Shown piece by piece: positions 1 through 8,621 of a DNA stretch of 9,394 nucleotides. The stretch is from Burkholderiales bacterium (lineage in GTDB: Bacteria > Pseudomonadota > Gammaproteobacteria > Burkholderiales > Burkholderiaceae), in assembly GCA_947372535.1 (NCBI GenBank), contig CANBUA010000193.1:1-9394 (forward strand), written 5' to 3'. Position 1 is the first letter of the stretch. Each line of letters starts with the position of its first letter. Below the pieces are notes generated by a model that saw only the letters and a list, made by a program, of their open reading frames with translations, was not told where the DNA came from and made no database searches. The translations under genes were made by a program, and so were the position numbers.

Positions 1-680
1 CCGCCTTCGATGGCCATGTTGCAGACGGTCATGCGGCCTTCCATGCTGAGGGCGCGGATGGCGCTGCCGGCGAACTCGATGGTGTAGCCGGTGCCGCCGG
101 CGGTGCCGATCTTGCCGATGATGGCCAGCACGATGTCCTTGGCGGAGCAGCCTTTGCCCAGCGTGCCTTCGACCTTGATCAGCATGTTCTTGGCCTTCTT
201 GGCCAGCAGCGTCTGGGTGGCCATGACGTGCTCGACTTCGCTGGTGCCGATGCCGTGGGCCAGCGCGCCGAAGGCGCCGTGGGTGGACGTGTGGCTGTCA
301 CCGCAAACCACGGTCATGCCGGGCAACGTGGCGCCTTGCTCGGGGCCGATGACGTGGACGATGCCCTGGCGCTTGTCGTTCATCTTGAACTGGGTGACGC
401 CAAAGCGGTCGCAATTCTGGTCCAGGGTGTCCACCTGCAGCTTGGAGACGGGGTCGCTGATGCCGTCTCGACGGTCGGTCGTGGGGACGTTGTGGTCGCT
501 CACGGCCAAGTTGGCGGACAGACGCCACATCTTGCGGCCGGCGATGTCCAGGCCCTCAAATGCTTGGGGGCTGGTCACTTCGTGCAGCAGTTGACGGTCG
601 ATGTACAGCACGGCGGTGCCGTCATCTTCGGTGTGGACGACGTGTTCGTCCCAGAGCTTGTCGTAGAGGGTGCGTCCCAT
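1..680 (-). CDS. leuC: 3-isopropylmalate dehydratase large subunit, N-terminal part (cut by window edge)
   Basis: LeuC with LeuD isomerises 2-isopropylmalate to 3-isopropylmalate in leucine biosynthesis, in the cytoplasm. The visible 226 residues start [16 protein letters not shown], the usual LeuC start, and contain the aconitase-superfamily stretch [20 protein letters not shown] (about residues 126-145), followed by [13 protein letters not shown]. Family members are about 470 residues, so roughly half is present. The three cysteines that hold the [4Fe-4S] cluster lie in the missing C-terminal half, so catalytic integrity cannot be judged. The ATG at 680 gives the canonical N-terminus, though the sequence just upstream has only a weak GAG as ribosome binding site. 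The frame stays open to base 1. leuD and leuB would be expected beyond the left edge, but are not seen. It is divergent from the diguanylate cyclase gene. Confidence 0.96.
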   Translation of the reverse strand, partial: MGRTLYDKLWDEHVVHTEDDGTAVLYIDRQLLHEVTSPQAFEGLDIAGRKMWRLSANLAVSDHNVPTTDRRDGISDPVSKLQVDTLDQNCDRFGVTQFKMNDKRQGIVHVIGPEQGATLPGMTVVCGDSHTSTHGAFGALAHGIGTSEVEHVMATQTLLAKKAKNMLIKVEGTLGKGCSAKDIVLAIIGKIGTAGGTGYTIEFAGSAIRALSMEGRMTVCNMAIEG

Positions 681-1100
681 GATGCTCGATTCGCGCAAGG
701 CGGGCCTGGGGGCCCTGTGAGAGGGGGAAGGATGTCGATTTTACGACATGGGCATGCGGGATGCTCGTTTCGGGGACGGCATTGGTGGTGGAGCGGGGAT
801 TTCTTTTTGTTTTTGGGCTCTTGGCTTGGGTGGGCGCCCGAGCTGCTGAGCATTGCGGGCCAGGCTCAACAGCCTTGCGCGCAAAACTCCATCAATCTTG
901 CATGGCATGCAGGCATCAGCTTGCTGAGGTCTTGAGCTGGGCAGTGCCTGAGGTGCCTGCCCGCCCACCACCTGAACAGGGGGCCCCCATCCGGCAATAG
1001 CTCATGCGCCAGCCCCCTCCCAGCGGGCAAATTCACCCCCTGCGCCACCCTTATCTGCCTAGACTGGCCTCACCCCAATTCCCATTCATGTGGTGCAGCC
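681..1100. other. Divergent intergenic region, leuC / diguanylate cyclase
   Basis: This 420-base stretch separates two divergent genes. Short open frames exist here on both strands, but none gives a recognisable protein or has a convincing ribosome binding site. It holds a dyad at 732-749 with a -10-like box for leuC, a perfect 13-base dyad at 899-911 (TGCATGGCATGCA), and a 10-base G/C palindrome at 979-988. I see no tRNA, terminator with a T-run, or recognisable riboswitch. Confidence 0.6.
732..749 (-). promoter_or_regulatory. Candidate leuC -10 box inside an 18-base dyad
   Basis: On the minus strand the sequence is ATGTCGTAAAATCGACAT: perfect 6-base arms around TAAAAT. TAAAAT (738-743) matches the sigma-70 -10 consensus at five of six positions and would start transcription some 50 bases before the leuC ATG at 680. 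There is no good -35 box at 16-18 bases upstream, so the promoter would be weak or activator-dependent. A dyad covering a -10 box is a typical place for a repressor, but no binding protein can be named. Confidence 0.4.
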
Positions 1101-3707
1101 GTGTTTTCCGTGTCGTTCCCCAGCCTGAACCGCGCGCCTTCATCGGCCAGCACGCCAGGCATGGCTGACGCCAGCGGGCCATGCAGCGAGTTCGAGGCAC
1201 TCCAGGAACACGGTTTCTGGACCCTGCAGTTCCCGCCCACCCTGGAGGCGCAGTACCTGGATGACAAGGTGGCCGAGCGCCTGCGCCTGATCCGGCTGGG
1301 TGCTTTTTTCCTCATCGTCCTGACCAACGCCCTGCTGATGTCGGACTGGTTCATGGTGCCCGATCAGTTTCAGGTGGCCTTGGTCCTGCGCGTGCTGATC
1401 CAGACCCCGCTGGCCATCGTGGGCTTGCTGTACATCGAGCGCGCACGCCCGGCGGTCCGTGAGTGGCTGGGCCTGGTGATGGGTTTGATGACGGCGGGCA
1501 TTTGCAGCTACTTGTCGGTGGTCAGTCAGGATCCACTGGCACCGGACTACCTGGTGTCCTTGTGCATGGTGATGCTGTTCAACGGGGGCGTGATGCGCAT
1601 GCGCTTCTGGATGGCTGTGCGCGCCGCCATCCTGATCCTGACCATCTTCCTGGCTGCCGCCCTGCTGGTGGCTGATCCGCCCGTCGCCATTTTGTGGTCT
1701 TCGGCCCTGGTGATGGTGTCATCGGCGGTGTTTGCGCTGTTCAGCAGCTACCGCAGCGAGCATGAGGATCGCGCCAACTGGCTGCTGTCCCAGCACCAAA
1801 AATTTCTGCACGAAGAGGTGAACGACAGCAACCGACAGCTCGATCGCCTCTCGCGTTTCGATGCCCTGACGGACCTGGCCAATCGGCGGCATTTCGATGA
1901 GTTCCTGCAGCAGGTGTGGTCGCGGGCGCAGTGCAATGGCGAGGAGGTGGCCTTGTTGATGATGGACATCGACCATTTCAAAAGCTACAACGATCACCAT
2001 GGACACACCCAGGGCGACTTGTGCATCCAGGCCGTCGCCAGCACCTTGAAGCGCTATTTGCGCCAGCCTGAGGATTTGATCGCGCGTTATGGCGGCGAGG
2101 AGTTCGTGGCGGTATTGCCTGGGACCAGCCTGGCCATGGCCATGGCCGCCGCGGAGCGCATCCGGCAAGGGGTGCTGGCGCTGGACCTGGCACACGAGGC
2201 CTCGCCGGGCCTCAAGCAGGTGACGTTGAGCATCGGGGTGGCCTGCCTGCGGGCCGACGCGGCCCCGGCCAGCCCCGTGCACTTGATCGCCTGCGCCGAT
2301 GGTGCCTTGTACAAGGCCAAGGCCCACGGGCGCAACGTCGTGCTGGCTTTCGACAGGCAGGATGCACCGGCCACGCAAGCACCGGCTGGGCGAACGGCCA
2401 GTCCGGTCATCGAAGCGCCCGCCGCACAGTCCGCGCACGATGCCTTGCACCAGGTGGTCGAGCAAACCCGAGCGCAAATGGATCATCCCGGCTCGCCCTT
2501 GGCTTTCCCCCGCCGCCTGGAGCAGAAGTTTCAGCAAGATGGCGTCTTTGAGCGGTTGCACTATTTCGCCGTCTGCGGCCTGGTGGCCTTCGTGGTGTTC
2601 AACGGCTTCCTGCTGACGGACTACCTGCTGGTGCAGGATGTGTTCTGGCTGGCGGTCAAGGTGCGCCTTGGCTTCTTTGCCCCGCTGGCGCTGAGCTTGC
2701 TGTACTTGTGCTGGTTCAAACGGGACTGGATCATGACCAAACCACCTTGGTTGGCCGAGTGGCTGATCCTGATCAGTGGCGTGGCCGCAGCGGCCAGCCT
2801 GGGCTACATCCTGTCTGCCAGCCACTCACCGATGAGCCAGCTCTACCACGCAGGCCTGGCTGTGGTCATCATCTATGGCAACCTGGTGCAGCGCCTGCGT
2901 TTCTGGCACGCCGTCACCTTCTCGGCGATGGTCATGCTCATCCACGTGGTCGGCTTGTGGACATTGCCGGCATACAACCCAAAGCTGACCTGGCCCCTGC
3001 TGACCCTGATGGCCGTTTCGGTCATGTTCACCCTGATGGCCAACCACGCCATGGAGCGCGACGAGCGCAGGCGCTACCTGCTGACACTGAGCCAGCAGTC
3101 CATGCTGAAAGCGCTGGAGGATGCGCGTCAGCGTCTGCAGACGCTTTCTCGAGTCGATGCCCTGACCGGTGTGTTCAACCGCCGGCACTTCCATGAGTAC
3201 CTGCACCAGGTTTGGCAACGCGCACAACATGGCAGCGATGACGTGGCGATCATCATCGTGGACGTCGATCATTTCAAGGCCTTCAATGACCAGTACGGCC
3301 ATCAAGCCGGCGATGTCTGCTTGAGCCAGGTGGCCCAGGCCATGAAGGCCGCCTTGCGCCAACCGGGTGATCTGGTGGCGCGGCTGGGCGGTGAAGAGTT
3401 CATCGCCGTGCTGCCCCAGGCCAACCGGGCCGTGGCCCAGGCGGCGGCCGAACGCGTCCGGCAGGCCGTTGAAGCCCTCGGCATCGTGACCGAATCATCC
3501 AGCGCGGGCGGCGTGGTCACGGTGAGCGTGGGCGTGGCCAGTTGGAAGGCGCACCACGGTCAGACCAACGAGCTCATGATCACGGCGGCCGATCAGGCGC
3601 TCTACGTGGCCAAGCGCCATGGCCGTAATCGCGTGGTGACCTCGTCTGCGGAGGATGGCCATCCAGACCCCGCAGAGCGCGTTGAGGGTTTCCTGGCCAA
3701 GGCCTGA
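1101..3707 (+). CDS. Tandem-duplicated membrane diguanylate cyclase (two sensor-GGDEF units)
   Basis: Predicted inner-membrane enzyme making c-di-GMP from two GTP. Its 868 residues form two homologous units. Unit 1 has five to six hydrophobic segments (about 65-215), a helical linker (219-250) and a GGDEF domain (about 254-418) with DALT 254-257, metal-site D289, N297 and GGEEF 331-335. Unit 2 has hydrophobic segments (about 487-647), a linker (650-685) and a GGDEF domain (686-848) with DALT 686-689, D721, N729 and GGEEF 763-767. An Ala/Pro-rich hinge (about 420-466) joins them. Both active sites look intact. Both lack the RxxD inhibitory site: the residue three before the aspartate is Q (Q322, Q754). 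The membrane modules resemble MASE-type sensors, but I cannot name the family. The start is uncertain: GTG at 1101, or ATG at 1161 (residue 21); neither has a clear ribosome binding site. No EAL domain is present. Confidence 0.93.
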   Translation: MFSVSFPSLNRAPSSASTPGMADASGPCSEFEALQEHGFWTLQFPPTLEAQYLDDKVAERLRLIRLGAFFLIVLTNALLMSDWFMVPDQFQVALVLRVLIQTPLAIVGLLYIERARPAVREWLGLVMGLMTAGICSYLSVVSQDPLAPDYLVSLCMVMLFNGGVMRMRFWMAVRAAILILTIFLAAALLVADPPVAILWSSALVMVSSAVFALFSSYRSEHEDRANWLLSQHQKFLHEEVNDSNRQLDRLSRFDALTDLANRRHFDEFLQQVWSRAQCNGEEVALLMMDIDHFKSYNDHHGHTQGDLCIQAVASTLKRYLRQPEDLIARYGGEEFVAVLPGTSLAMAMAAAERIRQGVLALDLAHEASPGLKQVTLSIGVACLRADAAPASPVHLIACADGALYKAKAHGRNVVLAFDRQDAPATQAPAGRTASPVIEAPAAQSAHDALHQVVEQTRAQMDHPGSPLAFPRRLEQKFQQDGVFERLHYFAVCGLVAFVVFNGFLLTDYLLVQDVFWLAVKVRLGFFAPLALSLLYLCWFKRDWIMTKPPWLAEWLILISGVAAAASLGYILSASHSPMSQLYHAGLAVVIIYGNLVQRLRFWHAVTFSAMVMLIHVVGLWTLPAYNPKLTWPLLTLMAVSVMFTLMANHAMERDERRRYLLTLSQQSMLKALEDARQRLQTLSRVDALTGVFNRRHFHEYLHQVWQRAQHGSDDVAIIIVDVDHFKAFNDQYGHQAGDVCLSQVAQAMKAALRQPGDLVARLGGEEFIAVLPQANRAVAQAAAERVRQAVEALGIVTESSSAGGVVTVSVGVASWKAHHGQTNELMITAADQALYVAKRHGRNRVVTSSAEDGHPDPAERVEGFLAKA
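1230..2354 (+). repeat. Internal repeat unit 1 of the diguanylate cyclase gene
   Basis: This encodes residues about 44-418, the first membrane-sensor plus GGDEF unit. It aligns end to end with the second unit (2505-3644). Landmarks shared in order are FPxxLE, an L(L/M)(S/T)D turn after the first helix, RFW (168-170 and 600-602), L(S)RxDALT, NRRHFxE(F/Y)LxQVWxRAQ, and LRQPxDL(I/V)AR followed by GGEEF. The protein repeat is obvious in the GGDEF domain and weaker in the membrane part, so the duplication is old. Confidence 0.85.
2505..3644 (+). repeat. Internal repeat unit 2 of the diguanylate cyclase gene
   Basis: This encodes residues about 469-848, homologous to unit 1 at 1230-2354. It begins at FPRRLEQKF, which matches FPPTLEAQY in unit 1, and keeps the same order of membrane segments, linker and GGDEF domain. 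Both copies keep the signature residues, so neither looks like a decayed remnant. Confidence 0.85.
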
Positions 3708-3732
3708 GCCTGGCGCATGTTTCGCGTTAGGC

Positions 3733-3748
3733 AGCCGACTGGCTTTTT
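3733..3748 (+). terminator. Weak terminator-like hairpin after the diguanylate cyclase gene
   Basis: AGCC-GACT-GGCT forms a 4-bp stem with a 4-base loop and is followed directly by five Ts (3744-3748). It lies 26 bases past the stop codon. The stem is short for an intrinsic terminator, so this is a candidate only. Confidence 0.3.
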
Positions 3749-3752
3749 GTGC

Positions 3753-3790
3753 GCCGCCACAACGGTTCACGCCGCCACAACGCCGTTCAC
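3753..3790. repeat. Short tandem direct repeat
   Basis: Two adjacent copies of GCCGCCACAACG..GTTCAC, 18 and 20 bases long, the second with an extra CC. It sits just upstream of the candidate promoter of the permease gene. It could be a pair of regulator half-sites or simple slippage; nothing seen distinguishes these. Confidence 0.6.
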
Positions 3791-3821
3791 ACCGCGCGTT
3801 TGACCGGCAGTCTCACCCTGA

Positions 3822-3850
3822 TTGACGCGGCTACAGCAGGCTCCTAGATT
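3822..3850 (+). promoter_or_regulatory. Candidate sigma-70 promoter for the TRAP permease gene
   Basis: TTGACG (3822-3827, five of six matches to TTGACA) and TAGATT (3845-3850, four of six matches to TATAAT) are separated by exactly 17 bases. Transcription would begin near 3857, giving a short leader before the TTG start at 3874 that still contains the GGAG ribosome binding site at 3864-3867. Confidence 0.5.
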
Positions 3851-3873
3851 GCGCCACCTTGCCGGAGACCCCT

Positions 3874-6105
3874 TTGAGCCAACCCACATCTTCCAACACC
3901 ACCGCCAGCCGCAGCTGGACCGACTGGTTCACCACCTTCCCGACCATCATCCTGCTGATCCTCATCCTGGTCATCAGCACCGGGGAGATGGTTCACGGCC
4001 AGATGCTCAAACTGGGCGAGCGCATGTTCAGCGATGCGCCCAACCACGTGCAGTACTTCCTGCTGCGCGCCGATCCGATCAAACCCAGTTGCGATCCCCA
4101 ACTGAACGTGGACGCCGAAGTGGCGCGCCTGCTGGCCGCCCGCGCCGCCAAACCAAAGAGCGACATCGACGAGCTCTATGGCGATGACAAGCCTGACCCC
4201 GAGGCTGAAAAGCGCTCGCTGATGTCCACGCTCAAGGACTGCTCGGCCAAGCACGAACTGTATGGTCAACTCGTCAGCCACATGACGCCCCAGGTCAAGG
4301 CCTACCGCGTGCTCGAAGGCAGCTTCTTCACGCTCTTCAAGTTCGGTGCCGAGAACCGCGCCCTGATCCTGATCGCGCTGCTGACCGTGACAGCCGCCTT
4401 CACCAGCCTGGGTTTTCACCACATTTGCCTGCGGCCGCCCCGCCATGCGCGCGACTACCTGGTTCAGTCGATCAGCATGCTGGCAGCCAACGGCATGATG
4501 CTGTTCTCGGCCATCCGCTACTACCAGATCTCATTGGCCTCGGGCACGCCCATCGATGACCCGCGCATCTACTTCATGTGGATGACGCTGTTCGCCGTGA
4601 TGACGCTGGCCAGCGCCTTCCGCCTGCTCAACCCGCCCAAGCCTTTGTCGGATGAGCCTGGCAACTGGAAACGCACCGTGGAATGCGTGCCGCTGGTGGC
4701 CACCATGGGCATCCTCACCAGCGTGTACTTCTTCTCGCAAGGCCACCCCTCGGGCCCGGCCATCTACGCCAACAAGATGCTCGACATCATCAGCCTGCCG
4801 CTGGCGTTGTCGCTGCACATCTGGGCCGGCATGCTGTTCAAGCAAAGCCGCATGGTCGAGCTGTTCATGAACATCCTGCGGCCCTGGAAGCTCTCGCCGG
4901 AGATGCTGACCTACGTCATCTTGCTGGCCGCCGGCCTGCCCACGGCTTATGCCGGTGTCTCCAGCGTGTTCGTGATCGCCGCAGGCGCCATCATTTACCA
5001 CGAGGTGCGCGCTGTCGGCGGCACCAGCCAGTACGCGTTGGCCGCGACGGCCATGTCCGGCTCGCTGGGCGTGGTGTTGCGCCCCAGCCTGCTGGTCGTG
5101 GGCATCGCGGCCTTGAATCGTCAGGTCACCACGGCCCAGCTCTTTTACTGGGGTGGCTGGGTGTTCGCCCTGACCTCGACCATGTTCTTCCTGGCTTCGC
5201 AACTGCACCGCCATCAGCGCCATCAAGGCGGCACCGTGGCCTCGCCCCGCGTCGCCCTGCCCACCATGCTGCGCGAGATCCGGGTCGTGCTGCCTTATGC
5301 GGCCGTGATCCTGGCCATCGCCTTGTTCTACAGCCATGGCCTGGACACGCCTTTCAACGAGATTTCCGCCCCCAGCATCCTGCCAATCATGATGTTGGGC
5401 GTGCTGATCTTTGACAAGAAGCTCGAAGCCCGCAACCTGGCCAAGTCGCTGCGACCAGTGGGCTCGGCCGTGGCAAAGCCCCAGCCAGCATCCGGCCTGG
5501 GATCGCCCAGCGCCGCCGTCGTGGGTTACGCTGCCAAACGCAAACCCGGTGCCGCCGCCGCCATCCACGCCGCCACGACAGAGACGGTGGAACACGTCGG
5601 TGCCTACATCAGCCTGATGCTGTTCACGCAGTTGGTCAGCGGCATGGTCGAGCGCTCGGAAATCATGAAGATGGCGCCTCAGCACTTCCCCAGCGTCTGG
5701 CTGGCCATGGGCTTCCTGGTGGTGACCAAGGTCATCTTGGGCATGGTGATGGAGCCCCTGGGCGCGGTGATGCTGGTCTCCAGCACCCTGGCCCCCATGG
5801 CCTATGACAATGGCATCGAGCCGGTTCACTTCTGGATGATGGTGCTGGTGGCTTTCGAGCTGGGTTACCTGCTGCCGCCCGTGGCGCTCAACCAGTTGTT
5901 GACCAGGCAGGTCGTGGGCGAGGAGGAAATCGACCGGGCCGACCGAGAGGTCGCCGGGCTGTCCTTCTACCGGCGCTATGAGCGCTGGATCCTCCCCTGC
6001 GCAGTGATGGCCTTGAGCCTGGGCATGGTGGCATTCGGGCCGCTGGTGGTCAGCCATGTTCCCGCACTGCACGCATTCACCGGCTGGTTCCACCCACCGA
6101 TCTGA
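3874..6105 (+). CDS. TRAP-type transporter large permease (DctM-like)
   Basis: Predicted inner-membrane permease of the tripartite ATP-independent periplasmic (TRAP) family, which imports carboxylates using ion gradients. The C-terminal part carries DctM-like features: GxYISLMLFTQLVSG near 576-590, MEPLGAVMLVSSTLAPMAYDNGIEPVHFW (626-653) and GYLLPPVALNQLL (664-676); an earlier DctM-like half lies about 345-440. At 743 residues it is much longer than a usual DctM (about 430). The additions are a first membrane segment (about 21-36) followed by a ~125-residue loop with two cysteines (C73, C123), extra membrane helices (about 163-440), and an Ala/Gly-rich linker (530-570). The start chosen is TTG 3874, because GGAG lies six bases upstream; TTG 3859 is the alternative. 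No binding protein (DctP) or small permease (DctQ) gene is adjacent. It is convergent with gltA, which suggests but does not prove a TCA-related substrate. Confidence 0.85.
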   Translation: MSQPTSSNTTASRSWTDWFTTFPTIILLILILVISTGEMVHGQMLKLGERMFSDAPNHVQYFLLRADPIKPSCDPQLNVDAEVARLLAARAAKPKSDIDELYGDDKPDPEAEKRSLMSTLKDCSAKHELYGQLVSHMTPQVKAYRVLEGSFFTLFKFGAENRALILIALLTVTAAFTSLGFHHICLRPPRHARDYLVQSISMLAANGMMLFSAIRYYQISLASGTPIDDPRIYFMWMTLFAVMTLASAFRLLNPPKPLSDEPGNWKRTVECVPLVATMGILTSVYFFSQGHPSGPAIYANKMLDIISLPLALSLHIWAGMLFKQSRMVELFMNILRPWKLSPEMLTYVILLAAGLPTAYAGVSSVFVIAAGAIIYHEVRAVGGTSQYALAATAMSGSLGVVLRPSLLVVGIAALNRQVTTAQLFYWGGWVFALTSTMFFLASQLHRHQRHQGGTVASPRVALPTMLREIRVVLPYAAVILAIALFYSHGLDTPFNEISAPSILPIMMLGVLIFDKKLEARNLAKSLRPVGSAVAKPQPASGLGSPSAAVVGYAAKRKPGAAAAIHAATTETVEHVGAYISLMLFTQLVSGMVERSEIMKMAPQHFPSVWLAMGFLVVTKVILGMVMEPLGAVMLVSSTLAPMAYDNGIEPVHFWMMVLVAFELGYLLPPVALNQLLTRQVVGEEEIDRADREVAGLSFYRRYERWILPCAVMALSLGMVAFGPLVVSHVPALHAFTGWFHPPI

Positions 6106-6176
6106 TCCTGGGGCGCCGGCAAAGCGCCCCACCAGGGCTGCTGGGCAGCTCTACCCGCTCATGCAGCAGCGGCGAA

Positions 6177-6204
6177 AAAAAGCCCCGGCATGCCGGGGCT
6201 TTTT
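6177..6204. terminator. Bidirectional intrinsic terminator
   Basis: A perfect 28-base palindrome: an A-run, then AGCCCCGGCATGCCGGGGCT (6181-6200), then a T-run. It forms a G/C-rich stem with a CATG loop and has a T-run at the 3' side on either strand. It lies between two convergent genes, 72 bases past the permease stop and 30 bases past the gltA stop, so it can end both transcripts. Confidence 0.9.
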
Positions 6205-6233
6205 GATGGGCAGTGCGGCCAAGCCGCCACAGA

Positions 6234-7544
<1,311 letters not shown>

Positions 7545-7549
7545 GAGCA

Positions 7550-7614
7550 CTCCTAGGGGCGGTCTTGTGGAAATTTTATCGAAAGACCAGGGTTAAACCT
7601 GTGTCGGCATTATG
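7550..7614 (-). promoter_or_regulatory. gltA leader: conserved blocks and ribosome binding site
   Basis: The region upstream of gltA can be compared with its inverted counterpart at 9283-9351. Conserved blocks are CATAATGCCGAC (7603-7614), TCGATAA with an adjoining A/T tract (around 7573-7582), CAAGACCG just before the leader, and CCCCTAGGAGTGCTC up to the ATG. CATAAT and TAAAAT both resemble -10 boxes, but neither has a good -35 at the right distance. A small dyad, GGTTTAACC (7591-7599), lies where the other copy has GGGATTTATCCC. The AGGAG is a strong ribosome binding site. Confidence 0.45.
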
Positions 7615-7671
7615 AATCGCGTCGGCACCCTCCCCAGGCATTCGACCAAGGGGGTACCTTCAAATGGATGA

Positions 7672-7983
7672 CTACGCTTGCGGAACCCGCATCATCGACA
7701 ACACCTGCATGACTTCTGAATTAGCCAGATCGGCGCCGGGCTCCTTGCGGGCCAACAGCAGATCCAGCAGGTCATTGTCAGACAGGTCCATCAACTCTAG
7801 CAAGCCCTGGACCAGCGGCGTGGTCAACCGGTCGCCGTGCTGCTCGAAAAATCGCTCGATGAAGAGGTCGTTTTCAAGCAGGCCGCGTCGGCAGCGCCAG
7901 CGCAGGCGGCGCAACGTGTCCGCATCGGGCGTCTGGTCAGGCACTTGTGGCGCCAAGCCAGCCCCATCCAACGGACGCGTCAT
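7672..7983 (-). CDS. sdhE: FAD assembly factor SdhE (DUF339/YgfY family), copy 1
   Basis: Small cytoplasmic factor that promotes covalent FAD attachment to the flavoprotein subunit SdhA of succinate dehydrogenase. The 103-residue protein has the family motif RGxxE (RRGLLEND, about 33-40) and the typical helical pattern with FFEQHG and [18 protein letters not shown]. The start is ATG 7983, which overlaps the sdhB stop as ATGA, a sign of translational coupling. Its N-terminus (about residues 1-17) is longer than that of the second copy at 8942-9232; from TPDAD onward the two differ at 13 of 86 residues. It lies between sdhB and gltA, a common arrangement in Burkholderiales. Confidence 0.93.
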   Translation of the reverse strand: MTRPLDGAGLAPQVPDQTPDADTLRRLRWRCRRGLLENDLFIERFFEQHGDRLTTPLVQGLLELMDLSDNDLLDLLLARKEPGADLANSEVMQVLSMMRVPQA

Positions 7984-8621
7984 ACCGCGCGGCGAACCAT
8001 CAGTTCCTTGATCTTGCCAATGGCCTTCGTGGGGTTGAGGCCCTTGGGGCACACATCCACGCAGTTCATGATGGTGTGGCAACGGAACAGACGGTAAGGA
8101 TCTTCCAGGTTGTCCAGGCGGCCGGCCGTATCCTGATCGCGGCTGTCGGCGATGAAACGGTAGGCCTGGAGCAAGCCGGCGGGGCCCACGAACTTGTCGG
8201 GGTTCCACCAGAAGCTGGGGCAGCTGGTCGAACAGCTGGCGCACAGGATGCACTCGTACAGGCCATCGAGCTCTTCACGCTCTTCGGGCGACTGCAGGCG
8301 TTCCTTGTCGGGCGGCGGCGTGTCGTTGACGAGGTAAGGCTTGATCGAGTTGTACTGCTTGAAGAACTGCGTCATGTCCACGATCAGGTCGCGAACAACG
8401 GGCAGGCCAGGCAGCGGCTTGAGCGTGATCACGCCAGGCAGCGTGAGCATATTGGTCAGGCAGGCCAGGCCGTTCTTGCCATTGATGTTCATGGCGTCCG
8501 AACCGCACACGCCTTCGCGGCAGGAGCGGCGGAAGCTCAGTGTGGGGTCAACCGCCTTGAGCTTGACCAGGGCGTCCAGCAGCATGCGTTCGTGGCCGTC
8601 GAGTTCGATCTCGATGGTCTG
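7980..8621 (-). CDS. sdhB: Succinate dehydrogenase iron-sulfur subunit, 5'-truncated copy
   Basis: SdhB carries electrons from the flavin of SdhA to quinone in complex II. The recognisable part is 213 residues, from [15 protein letters not shown] to the stop. It keeps the [2Fe-2S] ligands in CREGVCGSD...C (C34, C39, D42, C54 counted from this point), the [4Fe-4S] ligands C124, C127, C130 and C191, and the [3Fe-4S] ligands C134, C181 and C187. Proteins of this family are about 234 residues, so about 20 N-terminal residues, including the start codon, are missing. Upstream of 8621 the sequence is instead the inverted second copy read backwards. The reading frame stays open there (to an ATG-type start near 8918), but those residues are antisense of the other sdhB and not real SdhB. 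sdhA would normally lie upstream but is absent. The stop overlaps the sdhE start. Confidence 0.88.
   Translation of the reverse strand, partial: QTIEIELDGHERMLLDALVKLKAVDPTLSFRRSCREGVCGSDAMNINGKNGLACLTNMLTLPGVITLKPLPGLPVVRDLIVDMTQFFKQYNSIKPYLVNDTPPPDKERLQSPEEREELDGLYECILCASCSTSCPSFWWNPDKFVGPAGLLQAYRFIADSRDQDTAGRLDNLEDPYRLFRCHTIMNCVDVCPKGLNPTKAIGKIKELMVRRAV
8610..8621. other. Inversion junction with 12-base microhomology
   Basis: CTCGATGGTCTG here reads on the plus strand as codons L-D-G-L of the C-terminal half of sdhB. Its reverse complement, CAGACCATCGAG, reads on the minus strand as codons Q-T-I-E near the N-terminus of sdhB. Thus the stretch fits both partners, and the homology to each ends at its borders. 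The left-arm sdhB has CTCGATGGCCTG at the matching place (8259-8270), one base different. Confidence 0.8.

Noticed and set aside
979..988. G/C palindrome GGGGGCCCCC as a terminator
   Set aside because: There is no loop and no following T-run, and no gene ends nearby on either strand.
866..1048. A 60-residue minus-strand open frame in the leuC / cyclase spacer
   Set aside because: No known similarity, no convincing ribosome binding site, and a composition expected by chance at this GC content.
1719..2825. A 368-residue minus-strand open frame opposite the diguanylate cyclase
   Set aside because: Gln/His/Gly-rich antisense frame over a clear GGDEF protein; no ribosome binding site or domain.
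4531..6132. A 533-residue minus-strand open frame opposite the TRAP permease
   Set aside because: It is rich in His, Gln, Gly and Asp, typical of antisense translation of a high-GC membrane protein gene, and has no recognisable domain.
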